Positions 18,404 to 26,955 of a stretch of 64,000 nucleotides of DNA are shown here, in pieces. Under the pieces are notes generated by a model that saw nothing but the letters and a program-made list of their open reading frames with translations, had not been told where the DNA came from and did not search any database. This DNA is from Candidatus Marinarcus aquaticus. Lineage in GTDB: Bacteria > Campylobacterota > Campylobacteria > Campylobacterales > Arcobacteraceae. Both the position numbers and the translations under genes were made by a program. The stretch lies in contig NZ_PDKN01000009.1 in assembly GCF_004116335.1 (NCBI RefSeq), positions 1 to 64,000 of the forward strand. Direction: 5' to 3'. The first letter of the stretch is position 1, and every line of letters starts with the position of its first letter.

Positions 18404-18405
18404 GT

Positions 18406-19146
18406 TCAATTTGAGATAAAAGGGTTTGTATTCCCTTGAATCTTTTCAATCCTTTTATTTCTCTCAATCTCCCATCCATCAACTGGGTCTTGTTTACTCC
18501 AAGCTTCAAGTAGTTGCTTTTGTTGTTTAGATATTATCATTCCATATCTATCTTCAAAATAGAAGTATGTTCTTGCAATATTGCCTCTGATATCTTCTTT
18601 AGGTTCAGCTCTTTTTGCTTTAAAATCTACTTCAAAATCTATACTTTGACCATAACGTCTTTCTTCACCTTCAATCATGGCATATCTAAAGTTTGATCTA
18701 TCGGCATTTAATTCACCAATAGCAGGCACTAGGTTATGTAAATCAGCTTGCATGTATTGATATTGCTTATTTACTTTAGTACAACACTTTCTTCCTTTAT
18801 AGACTTTCCCTTTAGAGTTAACACACTCTTCATTACCTTCTCTCCAACAAACAAATTGTCGTCCAAAGTTCTCAGCAGGAATAACATGCTCCCATTCAAT
18901 TCGTCTTGCTCTTTTATTTACTTTACCTGATTTGGTATATTCATTTCTAGGAGTATATCCACAAGATCTTCTATCAATCATATTATTCTTATCTTTATAG
19001 TTATACTTACAATCAGAATAGAAAGTAACTTGATGACCTTTATAAACATCTCTTAATAGTTTTTTAGATTTTGAGAATGAAGAGATGGTATCGTTAGCAT
19101 TGAGAATAAAGATACTTAAAAAAGATAGAAAAAAGATTTTAAACAT
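18406..19146 (-). CDS. Secreted endonuclease I (EndA/Dns/NucM family)
   Basis: 246 residues with a signal peptide (MFKIFFLSFLSIFILNA). The mature protein carries the endonuclease I core: RRIEWEHVIPAENFGR, with the catalytic His in WEHVIPA; DLHNLVPAIGELNADRSN, with the conserved Asn; and several Cys likely in disulfides. Family members are periplasmic or extracellular nucleases that cut double-stranded DNA, and in several bacteria (Vibrio, and Campylobacter jejuni through its CJIE1 island) they lower natural transformation. It is the only cargo gene on the minus strand in the left half and seems monocistronic. GGAAC precedes the ATG. Its presence inside an element that disrupts comM is notable. 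Confidence 0.93.
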   Translation of the reverse strand: MFKIFFLSFLSIFILNANDTISSFSKSKKLLRDVYKGHQVTFYSDCKYNYKDKNNMIDRRSCGYTPRNEYTKSGKVNKRARRIEWEHVIPAENFGRQFVCWREGNEECVNSKGKVYKGRKCCTKVNKQYQYMQADLHNLVPAIGELNADRSNFRYAMIEGEERRYGQSIDFEVDFKAKRAEPKEDIRGNIARTYFYFEDRYGMIISKQQKQLLEAWSKQDPVDGWEIERNKRIEKIQGNTNPFISN

Positions 19147-19279
19147 TGAGTTCCTTTAATAGTCACTATTATATTATAAAGAGATAAGTTTTTATCTTAA
19201 AGTAAGTCTACTAATAAAATAAACATTACTAATTGCAATTTTTTTAATTACTTGCCTTAATTTTTACTACTATTTTAAA

Positions 19280-19597
19280 ATGAAAAAAAGTATCGATTTT
19301 TTAGAACAATTAAGTAATGAAAATTATTCAAAAATTACTCATCTTAGATTTAACAATAATATAAATGAATCAACTAAGCAAATTAAAGCTCGTATTGACA
19401 TACTTAATTGGGCCAATGAAATGGTCTATTTTTATATCAAAAAAGAGAAAGGTTTTTTAGAAGAATTCTTGAATGAAATCAAGCTTCAAAAAAACCAAAT
19501 AAGTATAATAAAAGAGGGTGAATATAAGAAAGCTTTATTGGCTCAATTGGATCAATTGGAGAAGGAAATTAATGATCGAATTAATAGTGGGAAGTAG
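19280..19597 (+). CDS. Small hypothetical cargo protein, coiled-coil
   Basis: 105 residues, highly charged, mostly helical, with a probable coiled coil over its second half (KGFLEEFLNEIKLQKNQIS to QLDQLEKEINDRINSG). No signal peptide, membrane helix or recognised family. Its 3' end overlaps in another frame the start of a 39-codon membrane-peptide ORF, suggesting a coupled pair. No strong ribosome-binding site precedes the ATG. Confidence 0.5.
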   Translation: MKKSIDFLEQLSNENYSKITHLRFNNNINESTKQIKARIDILNWANEMVYFYIKKEKGFLEEFLNEIKLQKNQISIIKEGEYKKALLAQLDQLEKEINDRINSGK

Positions 19598-19691
19598 TAC
19601 TATTTTAGTATTAATATTTGTGTACATTTTTTATAAAGAAAAAACTGTGCATAAAAACAAGAAAAAGTTTTCAGAGAGAGTACATAAATAG
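19572..19691 (+). CDS. Small single-pass membrane peptide
   Basis: A 39-residue ORF that begins inside the end of the preceding gene with AAGGA seven bases upstream of the ATG. The product has one hydrophobic helix (residues about 4-21, IVGSSTILVLIFVYIF) and then a strongly basic tail. Out-of-frame overlap with a charged soluble partner is common in small toxin-like or membrane-anchoring pairs, but no function can be assigned. It could be a chance ORF, though the ribosome-binding site argues for translation. Confidence 0.45.
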   Translation: MIELIVGSSTILVLIFVYIFYKEKTVHKNKKKFSERVHK

Positions 19692-19838
19692 ATGTAGTTT
19701 AATGTTAAATTGATTTAATGATATTTTCTTTTTTTTGAGTACTTTTTTGAGTTTTATTTGTAGATTATGTTGTTATAAATTTATGCATAATAATTAATAT
19801 TTTATATTGATATAAGAGTTTTAATTATTTCAAAAGTG

Positions 19839-20129
19839 ATGAAAAAGTATAATTTTATTTTATATACACAAAATTTAGTTTTACCTCCTAAAGATTTCAC
19901 GAATAATTATTGTTCGGACTTAGTAGAGTTATTCCAATTTAGTGAGCCATGTGCTTGGCAATTATTGGATGCAGTGAAAGATGATTTAGATAATAAACTT
20001 TCAAATTATATTGTGAATCAAAATAATATTCAAGATTTTATAATAAAAAATTATGAACAAACTAAATTTTACTCAATTGAAACATTAATGAAAAAACTAG
20101 AAGTAAAAAAAATTAAAAGCGATGCTTAA
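19839..20129 (+). CDS. Small hypothetical protein upstream of the ParB-methyltransferase pair
   Basis: 96 residues from the ATG at 19839; a GTG one codon earlier is also possible. Predicted soluble and helical, with no recognised domain. It ends 34 bp before the ParB-like gene and runs the same way, so it is likely the first gene of a three-gene unit with ParB-like and Dam-like proteins. The preceding 147 bp (19692-19838) are very AT-rich, show no gene and probably hold the promoter. Confidence 0.5.
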   Translation: MKKYNFILYTQNLVLPPKDFTNNYCSDLVELFQFSEPCAWQLLDAVKDDLDNKLSNYIVNQNNIQDFIIKNYEQTKFYSIETLMKKLEVKKIKSDA

Positions 20130-20163
20130 TGCAGTATAATTGCTATTAAGAAAGGATTAAATT

Positions 20164-21684
20164 TTGCAATCTAAATATGAATGGTTAGAAAAAAAAACTC
20201 CAAGATCTGTTGAACAATTAAGATTATGGTCAGAAAACCCTAGGTTAAATCCACAAGAGGAACATATAACATTAAGTGACTTTGCAGAAGATTTTACACA
20301 AGAAGGTCCTGATAAGAAGAGTTTTTTTTCTTTAATTAATTCTATAGTTGAAGAGGGATTTGTTCCTGCAGATCCAATTATTGTATGGCAAGACTCTACG
20401 AATCACAAATATTATGTTGCAGAAGGTAATAGACGAATATTAGCGTTAAAATTATTAAGAAATCCAAATAAGGCACCAAAAGGAATAAGAGCACATATTA
20501 GAAAAGCATCTAATAAGATTAACTTAATGGAATTGGAAAAGGTAAATGTTTATGTTGCTCCAAGTTTTGAAGATGCTGAATGGTACATTAATCAACGGAA
20601 CAGTGCATCTTCTCTACAACAAAGATGGTCTAGAGTGCAACAACAAAGATGGATTCTAGAATTATATAATAAACACAATGGAGATTTTGAAAAAATCACT
20701 ACAATTACAAAATTATCAAAAAGTGATTTAGAGAACTTCTTTAGAATTCTTAAAATAAAAGATTTTATTAAAATTGATAATGTTAAATCTTGTTTAAATA
20801 AGTCTGAATTTGACAAAGCAGATTCTTATAAATTTCCCATCACTATTTTAGAGAGATTTTTTAATTTTTCGGAGGTCAGAAAAAGATGGGGGCTTGTATT
20901 TGATGGTAATGAAGTTAATATTATTTCAAATAAAAAAAGTTTTTATTATGCATTTTCAGAATTAATTAAACGCATTGTAAATGAGAGTGATAATAAAATT
21001 AATACTCGTATGACAACAGAAAATTTGGAGGAGATATTAAATAGTTTACCTACAGTTACTTTTAGTTCAGATGATATAAGGAACCAAGATAGTAATAATG
21101 AATCTGCTGCTATAAGAAATAATGAAGTTGAAGATACAGAAGAAAAGAAAGAAGAAGATACATTAAAAAATAATTCTTCAGAAACAACAAACTCAAAGAC
21201 AATACAAGCAATGAAAGGTAATCCGAATAGAAATCGTCTCGTATTGTCAATTTATAAATTAAATACGGATAGTTACAGATTGGAAAAGTTGTTTAATGAG
21301 TTTAAATCAATTTCAGTTTCAAAATATCCAAGTACAATTGCATCAGCACTAAGAGTATTTTTAGACTTGGCTGTTTTTGACTATATTACAAGAGAGAACA
21401 TTGTAGAAGATATTCAAAAAAAATATCAAGATAGTTTAAGAAATATTGTTTTAAAGAAAAAATTACAATACATAGAAGAAACACATTTTTCAGCAAGCAA
21501 TAAAAATAAACAAATTATAAAAAGATTATTAAATCCTGATCAACAATTTTCTTTAGATACTTTAAATGGGTTTATCCATAATAATGATACATATGATTTA
21601 AATAGAAATGTAATAAATGGATTTTGGGATTTTTTATTTCCACTTTTTGATGAATTTTTAGATATTAAGGAAGTAGATGTTTAA
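20164..21684 (+). CDS. ParB/Srx-domain protein (cargo)
   Basis: 506 residues starting at TTG (20164), with AAAGGA at normal spacing. The N-terminal ~100 residues form a ParB/sulfiredoxin-type domain, with PIIVWQD followed by YYVAEGNRRILALKLL (the family motif GxRR appears as GNRR). A helix-turn-helix-like segment (ITKLSKSDLENFFRILK) follows at about 170-200, then an acidic low-complexity linker (about 300-345) and a helical C-terminal domain. There is no ParA gene nearby, so plasmid partition is unlikely. ParB-type domains also act as CTPases or nucleases in modification and defence modules. Its end overlaps the methyltransferase start by eight bases, pointing to a joint function. Confidence 0.75.
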   Translation: MQSKYEWLEKKTPRSVEQLRLWSENPRLNPQEEHITLSDFAEDFTQEGPDKKSFFSLINSIVEEGFVPADPIIVWQDSTNHKYYVAEGNRRILALKLLRNPNKAPKGIRAHIRKASNKINLMELEKVNVYVAPSFEDAEWYINQRNSASSLQQRWSRVQQQRWILELYNKHNGDFEKITTITKLSKSDLENFFRILKIKDFIKIDNVKSCLNKSEFDKADSYKFPITILERFFNFSEVRKRWGLVFDGNEVNIISNKKSFYYAFSELIKRIVNESDNKINTRMTTENLEEILNSLPTVTFSSDDIRNQDSNNESAAIRNNEVEDTEEKKEEDTLKNNSSETTNSKTIQAMKGNPNRNRLVLSIYKLNTDSYRLEKLFNEFKSISVSKYPSTIASALRVFLDLAVFDYITRENIVEDIQKKYQDSLRNIVLKKKLQYIEETHFSASNKNKQIIKRLLNPDQQFSLDTLNGFIHNNDTYDLNRNVINGFWDFLFPLFDEFLDIKEVDV

Positions 21685-22579
21685 TTCACCACTTCGTTAT
21701 CCAGGCGGTAAAAATAAATTAGCTGCTTTTATTGCTAATATTTGTATTGATAATAAGATTAATGGCCATTATGTTGAACCATACTCAGGTGGTGCTTCAG
21801 TTGCGTTGTTTTTATTATTAGAAGGGTATGTTAATAGAATTACAATTAATGATAAAGATAGATCAATTTATGCATTTTGGTATTCATTATTATATAAAAC
21901 AGATGAGTTATGCCAACTTATTGAAAATACAGAGGTTTCAATAGATGAGTGGAAAAAACAAAAAGAGGTACAAGTACACAAAGACCATGAAAACTTATTG
22001 ACTTTGGGCTTTTCTACGTTATTTCTAAATAGAACTAATCGCTCAGGCATAATAACAGCTGGTGTCATGGGAGGGCTTGAACAGAATGGTAATTATTTAA
22101 TAGATTGCCGATTTAATAAGGCAGAAATTATTCGAAGAATCAAAAAAATAGCTAAGAGAAAGAATGACATTGATTTATATAAGAAAGATGCAATTGAATT
22201 AATAGATAAGGTTCAAAGTGAGTCATTAGATAATAATATTATATTTTATTTTGATCCACCTTATTATGATAAAGGTAGTAGCTTATATATGAACCATTAT
22301 AAGAAGGATAATCATAGAGAAGTTAGTGAAAAAATAAAGCAGATAAAAAATATTAGATGGATTGTTTCATACGATAATGTACCTGAAATACAGAAATTAT
22401 ATTCAGGATGTTCAAAAAAAGAATATTCATTTATGCACACAGCACATAGTAGTAGGTTAGGAAAAGAGATTTTATTTTTTAGTGAGAATGTAATTCAACC
22501 AAAAATTAAAAACTGGACACCTTTAAATTTTAAATATAAGAAAAACAATACGAAAAAAATAGTCTATATCTCTAAATAA
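21677..22579 (+). CDS. D12-class DNA adenine-N6 methyltransferase (Dam-like)
   Basis: 300 residues. Motif I FNSPLRYPGGKNKL (SAM binding) at the N-terminus and the catalytic DPPYYDKG (about residue 194) identify a Dam/DpnM-type D12 adenine methyltransferase. VEPYSGGASVALFLL (34-48) is the second SAM-binding element. GATC is the usual target for this class, but specificity cannot be read from sequence. No restriction endonuclease gene adjoins it; the overlapping ParB-like gene is the only obvious partner. It could protect the element, mark DNA for the partner, or regulate transposition. Confidence 0.93.
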   Translation: MFNSPLRYPGGKNKLAAFIANICIDNKINGHYVEPYSGGASVALFLLLEGYVNRITINDKDRSIYAFWYSLLYKTDELCQLIENTEVSIDEWKKQKEVQVHKDHENLLTLGFSTLFLNRTNRSGIITAGVMGGLEQNGNYLIDCRFNKAEIIRRIKKIAKRKNDIDLYKKDAIELIDKVQSESLDNNIIFYFDPPYYDKGSSLYMNHYKKDNHREVSEKIKQIKNIRWIVSYDNVPEIQKLYSGCSKKEYSFMHTAHSSRLGKEILFFSENVIQPKIKNWTPLNFKYKKNNTKKIVYISK

Positions 22580-22732
22580 TTTATATTCTTAATTGTTTTT
22601 ATCTCTAAAAATAATCTAATTACTCTAATAAACACTTGATTTTATATATTGAAAGTTAACTATTTTACTATATTTTGTTATTTTAGATTAAACAAAAAGA
22701 ATATCTACACTTAATCATGCTACAATTTTCTT

Positions 22733-24721
22733 ATGAAAACTAACGATGATGTAACTATTACCAGATTACCTGACAATGACTTTGTATATGTTGTAGTTAA
22801 TTTTGGTGTGGCTGCAAAACAAAAATTAAAATCTGAAGTTCCTAATATTCAAGTGATTCTTAGAAAAGTTGATTTAATAAATAACAAATATGTTGTTAAA
22901 AAAGAAGATGATATATTAGCTTATATTGCATTACATGAGTTAGATGCAGTGAGAATTGGAACACTTTGGAAGAGAAAGAAAAGAGTAAAAGATGTTTATT
23001 GGCAAGATTACGGAAATTTAAATTATTCAACTGATACACGTTTTAGTTTTAATTTTCAACAATATAATCCTACTACAATTACATATGAGCAAAATATCAC
23101 CGAGTTAAATGATTCATCGTTAGCTAACATATATATAAACAATTTACCTGAATCAAATTCAACAGATATAAATAAAATAAAACTACTACGAAAAACAAAA
23201 TATACAAAATTAATTGATAGTAATCACAAAACTATTCTTATTCCATGTATGGAGCTATTTGTCTCTACATATACGCCTGAAAGTAAGACTATTAAGGAAA
23301 TGTTATTAAAATTTGATGTTGATACAGCACTTGATAAATATTTAAAACCTAGTGAATGTTTAATTGATGGTGGTGATTATGTACTTAGTTTAAATGAATC
23401 CTCAAAAGGGCTTTTTGGAGATAGAAACTTACGGTTTATTGCTTATATGAAATTAAATAGTATTTCTCGACAAAGAGTAAGTAAATTGTGGAGTAGTTTA
23501 GAGTTTGATGAAGGTGATATTATTGATAAAGCACCTGTTAGGTATCCTGAAGTATTACCTTATCATCCAAACACACTTTTAATTGAGTCAGATGGTTTAT
23601 GGTTAAATGAAAATGTATTTTTAGTTTTAAGAATAAATAATAGAAGCTTACCGAAGGATTTTGATGTCAGTGTTAAATATGACAATATAAGTGTTAATAT
23701 TTTAGAAGACCATTTAAAAGAATCAGGTAGAGAAAATGAAGATATTAATAATGATGAAGAAGAAATATCTCCTGATGCGGAAACAGTCGATGTATCTAAT
23801 CCATTAACACCAGAAGAAGTACCAGGAATAAATAGTGAAGATTTAAATCTTGATAGCAATGAGGAACCTACTAAAAGAGTATTTAAGCAAAGAGTTTATA
23901 GTGAGGTTGGTGTTATTGGTGAGGAACCTAAAACATCTCATATAGTTAATAATAAACATTATGAGATAACAAAAGGTACATTGGATGAGAGGAAGGGAAA
24001 GAAAAAAGCAAAACCTTCTTTCGAATTTGATAAAACTGGAGATAACTCAAGTGAAATCAATGATGAACCTTCAGATAATGTTCCTCAGGACTTATCAAGT
24101 GCTGAAGATAGTTCAAATGATACTAAAGATGTAAAAAAATTTTATGTTGAAGAAAAAAACTTTTCACCTGAAACACAAGCTTTATTTGAAAGTGTTATAG
24201 AGGCACTTGAAAGATTACAAAAAAAATATAAAGATTTCAACTATTACTTTGTGGATAAAGAATTTGAGGATAAAACAAGTTTTACAGAGTCTAAAACCTC
24301 TTTTTATGAGACATTAGTGCCTAAAAAAAATGATTCATGGTATAGGTTAAAAGTAAGAGATAAAGAAAAAGGTGGACATAAAAATCATGGTTTTAGAGCA
24401 TATTTACTTATACATATTATAGTAAAGGGCAAGCATTACTATTTATTAGAAATTGGCAAAAAGGATGGAGAAAGTTATTCAGGATTAGTATTTCAAAGTG
24501 GAAATGATATGAAAGTTAGCATTGTGATATTGAAAGAACTCTTACAAGCTGTTGTTCAAAATAAAGGTGCATATTCTAAAGCAGATCCAAAATCAACAGA
24601 TAAAAAAGTCTTAAAACCAGTAAAGCTAGGTGTTGAATATGTTACATACAAACATACAATTAAAGAAAAGAAATATATTCGACTATATGGAAAGATCAAA
24701 AATAAACTTAATTTAGATTGA
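22733..24721 (+). CDS. TnsE-like transposition protein
   Basis: 662 residues. An N-terminal region contains ILIPCMELFVSTY (about 167-179), reminiscent of the matching part of Tn7 TnsE. A long acidic linker (about 330-480) follows, then a C-terminal domain GFRAYLLIHIIVKGKHYYLLEIGKKDG (split here by position 551-590) ending in a helical part. This resembles the TnsE C-terminal DNA-binding fold by eye. TnsE selects replicating lagging strands and conjugal DNA in Tn7 by binding the sliding clamp. Unlike in Tn7 the gene runs opposite to tnsABC and converges on the TnsF-like gene, their ends overlapping by nine bases. It is longer than Tn7 TnsE (about 540). If not TnsE, it is an unassigned element protein. 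Confidence 0.6.
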   Translation: MKTNDDVTITRLPDNDFVYVVVNFGVAAKQKLKSEVPNIQVILRKVDLINNKYVVKKEDDILAYIALHELDAVRIGTLWKRKKRVKDVYWQDYGNLNYSTDTRFSFNFQQYNPTTITYEQNITELNDSSLANIYINNLPESNSTDINKIKLLRKTKYTKLIDSNHKTILIPCMELFVSTYTPESKTIKEMLLKFDVDTALDKYLKPSECLIDGGDYVLSLNESSKGLFGDRNLRFIAYMKLNSISRQRVSKLWSSLEFDEGDIIDKAPVRYPEVLPYHPNTLLIESDGLWLNENVFLVLRINNRSLPKDFDVSVKYDNISVNILEDHLKESGRENEDINNDEEEISPDAETVDVSNPLTPEEVPGINSEDLNLDSNEEPTKRVFKQRVYSEVGVIGEEPKTSHIVNNKHYEITKGTLDERKGKKKAKPSFEFDKTGDNSSEINDEPSDNVPQDLSSAEDSSNDTKDVKKFYVEEKNFSPETQALFESVIEALERLQKKYKDFNYYFVDKEFEDKTSFTESKTSFYETLVPKKNDSWYRLKVRDKEKGGHKNHGFRAYLLIHIIVKGKHYYLLEIGKKDGESYSGLVFQSGNDMKVSIVILKELLQAVVQNKGAYSKADPKSTDKKVLKPVKLGVEYVTYKHTIKEKKYIRLYGKIKNKLNLD

Positions 24722-25885
24722 TAAAAGTTTATAATATAATTGTTCTGGTACATAAAACTTGTGATAACAACAACAAATATGATATAAATCACCTACTTTA
24801 GAAATATTATTAATACCTAAATAAACATTTTTTGGAACATAAACTCTATGAAAATATTCAATTGAAGTTCTTAAAACTCTGTTTTTTTCAAATGCTGTTA
24901 AACTCTCTTTTTTTAGCAGGTTAATTAAATTTATTTGAAGTATGTCTTTTTTTGTTTTCGAACGTTGTAGAAGTAGCTTCTTTGATTGAATTTGATGTAA
25001 GTTACCCTTGTGATGTTGATTTACAAAATTACTAAATCCTACTAATGCATTCATTTGGCCAGGATAAATCCATAGGTATCCATTAATAATACTATCATTG
25101 AGTATACAAGACTTAAAGTGCTGTTTATATTGTAGAACTTTAAATGCAGGCGTTAATGCAAGTCTTACTGAATGTATAGTTGTTTGTCCTTGGATATATT
25201 TGTTAATTAAATATTTATGATATGTATTTAGTAAAGTATATTCATATGTGTATGGTTTAAAATACGATATATAATTATCTATGATATGTAAATTTGAAAA
25301 GAGTTCTTTATATTTATCATCAATTATAATAATTTTTTTTTGTACAAGGAATTTGGTAATTAGTAGTGATTTGCTTATTTTTTCTTTTAAAAAGAAGTTT
25401 AAGATCTCTTGGTAATTTGGAAACCTAGATAGGTTATTTGCGATGTAATCAAATTTATAAAAGTAGATAAAGTACTTTTGTATAGATGCTGTTGTAAATA
25501 TACTACCTCTTTTTTTATGTAGCCACCATGTGAACTCTTCAAATAAGCCATTTGTATATTTAGAAAGCAATAAATTTAGAACAGATATTTTTTTTATTAA
25601 AGTGTTATAGTATGAACACTCTTCACAAACTCTGCCTCTTCCTGCAGGAAACTTCTTTGAACATTGTTTACAAACTCTAAAAGGTTGGCAGGTACATTTT
25701 TTACACATTGGTTGATTATCACTAGTGTAAGAATAGGTTATTGTATGCCTTCCACATAAAGAGCAAATGTCTAAACACTTTCTAAAACATGTATTACATA
25801 ATAAGGATTTTGTATTATTCTCCAATGTTCGATTAAATACATATTTTTTATAATCTTTGCATTTTGAACATTGTTGGATTTTCAT
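24713..25885 (-). CDS. tnsF: TnsF-like target selector (zinc fingers plus integrase-like helical region)
   Basis: 390 residues. The first ~100 carry at least five CxxC pairs (CSKCKDY, CNTCF, CSLCGRH, CKKC, CKQCSKKF, CEEC), i.e. several zinc ribbons. The rest is helical and basic, with segments like the core-binding domain of tyrosine recombinases (LFEEFTWWLHKKRGS and the 280-300 region). No R-K-HxxR-H-Y catalytic set is evident. TnsF of Tn6022-type elements contains an inactivated tyrosine recombinase domain and directs insertion into comM. This protein fits that description, the position after tniQ, and the observed target. It overlaps tniQ by four bases (ATGA). Confidence 0.62.
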   Translation of the reverse strand: MKIQQCSKCKDYKKYVFNRTLENNTKSLLCNTCFRKCLDICSLCGRHTITYSYTSDNQPMCKKCTCQPFRVCKQCSKKFPAGRGRVCEECSYYNTLIKKISVLNLLLSKYTNGLFEEFTWWLHKKRGSIFTTASIQKYFIYFYKFDYIANNLSRFPNYQEILNFFLKEKISKSLLITKFLVQKKIIIIDDKYKELFSNLHIIDNYISYFKPYTYEYTLLNTYHKYLINKYIQGQTTIHSVRLALTPAFKVLQYKQHFKSCILNDSIINGYLWIYPGQMNALVGFSNFVNQHHKGNLHQIQSKKLLLQRSKTKKDILQINLINLLKKESLTAFEKNRVLRTSIEYFHRVYVPKNVYLGINNISKVGDLYHICCCYHKFYVPEQLYYKLLSI

Positions 25886-26955
25886 AAGTATTCTTCAATA
25901 TGATACATTAATGTATCGACTTCTTCTTTTGATTTAGGTTTAATAATAGTTGGTTGCTTGGTGGGTTGGTTAGCTGTCCTAATTTTCAAGCTCTTACAAA
26001 GGAATTTAATAGTTTGAGAATGAGGAATAGAGTTGTTTGAACCGAATAATTGTCTATAAGTAATGCGTTGACTCAATAAGCATTTTTCAACATTGAGAAT
26101 AGGCTGTTTTAATAGCAGTGATACATTGTGCATTAAAACCATTCTCTTTTGACTGGATAGAGTATCAAGTGGTTTAGGCTCAGTTTGAAAGTTATAAGTT
26201 AAAAATTTTATATGGAGCTCATCTTTTAAGTTTTGCAATAAACTTGTCTTATTTCTTATGCGATATAAGAATTGTACTATTACTCTAACGGTGTAAAATA
26301 CTTCTTTTATAGACTTATCTAGTATTTGATACTTTGAACTGGGAATTTTATTTGTTAAAAAACATTGATTTAAAAATTGTTGGAGTTCAATTGCTTCAGA
26401 TGAGATACATAGACTATCTTCTATTGTTGATAAATCAAAGCCACAGTATATACATAGTGAGAGTTCATAGTTTGGTTCTATTAACTGAGGTGCATATGGA
26501 TGATTACATTTTGGGCATTTACTATGAAGAAGTCTCTTGTGTTTTTCGCAACAAATATTCCATGAAAGTCTTGAAAAATGAGAAAACATAATTCCTTTAT
26601 CATATAAACATTCTGGACAAAACTGAAGACCATGAGTTTTTAATATATATTTTCCTCCTGTAGGAATGACCCAAGACCACTTTGATTGAGTGATTGGTTG
26701 CTGATAGTAAATATTTGAAATCGAGTATTGAAGAGTAAGTGTGTAAATATGATTTTTAGGTATCTCTGTAACTTGAGATATTTTGTTAATAGTATCTTTA
26801 TTTAAATATTTGTCTATGTCTTTTTGAATGAGGGAAGAGTTGTCGAATATTAATTGAGATAACCTTCTTAAACTTATACCATTTGCAAACGAGAGTCTTA
26901 TAAGCCAAGAGCTTATTAACTCATGTTCATGGGGAATTAGTTTAACTGGTAGCAT
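25882..26955 (-). CDS. tniQ: TniQ/TnsD-family target-site selector
   Basis: 357 residues. The N-terminal TniQ domain starts PHEHELISSWLIRLSFANG. It is followed by a zinc-binding region with CPECLYDKG, the SRLSWNICCEKHKRLL element, CPKCNHPY and CIYCGFDL. TniQ proteins bridge a target-bound protein and the TnsC filament; TnsD of Tn7 binds the attachment site itself. The short C-terminal part suggests that DNA recognition is shared with the TnsF-like partner encoded next. The start overlaps the end of tnsC by 14 bases. Confidence 0.92.
   Translation of the reverse strand: MLPVKLIPHEHELISSWLIRLSFANGISLRRLSQLIFDNSSLIQKDIDKYLNKDTINKISQVTEIPKNHIYTLTLQYSISNIYYQQPITQSKWSWVIPTGGKYILKTHGLQFCPECLYDKGIMFSHFSRLSWNICCEKHKRLLHSKCPKCNHPYAPQLIEPNYELSLCIYCGFDLSTIEDSLCISSEAIELQQFLNQCFLTNKIPSSKYQILDKSIKEVFYTVRVIVQFLYRIRNKTSLLQNLKDELHIKFLTYNFQTEPKPLDTLSSQKRMVLMHNVSLLLKQPILNVEKCLLSQRITYRQLFGSNNSIPHSQTIKFLCKSLKIRTANQPTKQPTIIKPKSKEEVDTLMYHIEEYL

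Noticed and set aside
20164-21684. Plasmid partition protein ParB
   Set aside because: No ParA ATPase or origin-like region nearby, and the gene overlaps a methyltransferase inside a transposon.
22719-22728. GCTACAATTT directly before the TnsE-like start, resembling an end motif
   Set aside because: TACAAT also resembles a -10 promoter element and occurs before host genes, for example near 31850; a single copy is not evidence for TnsB binding.
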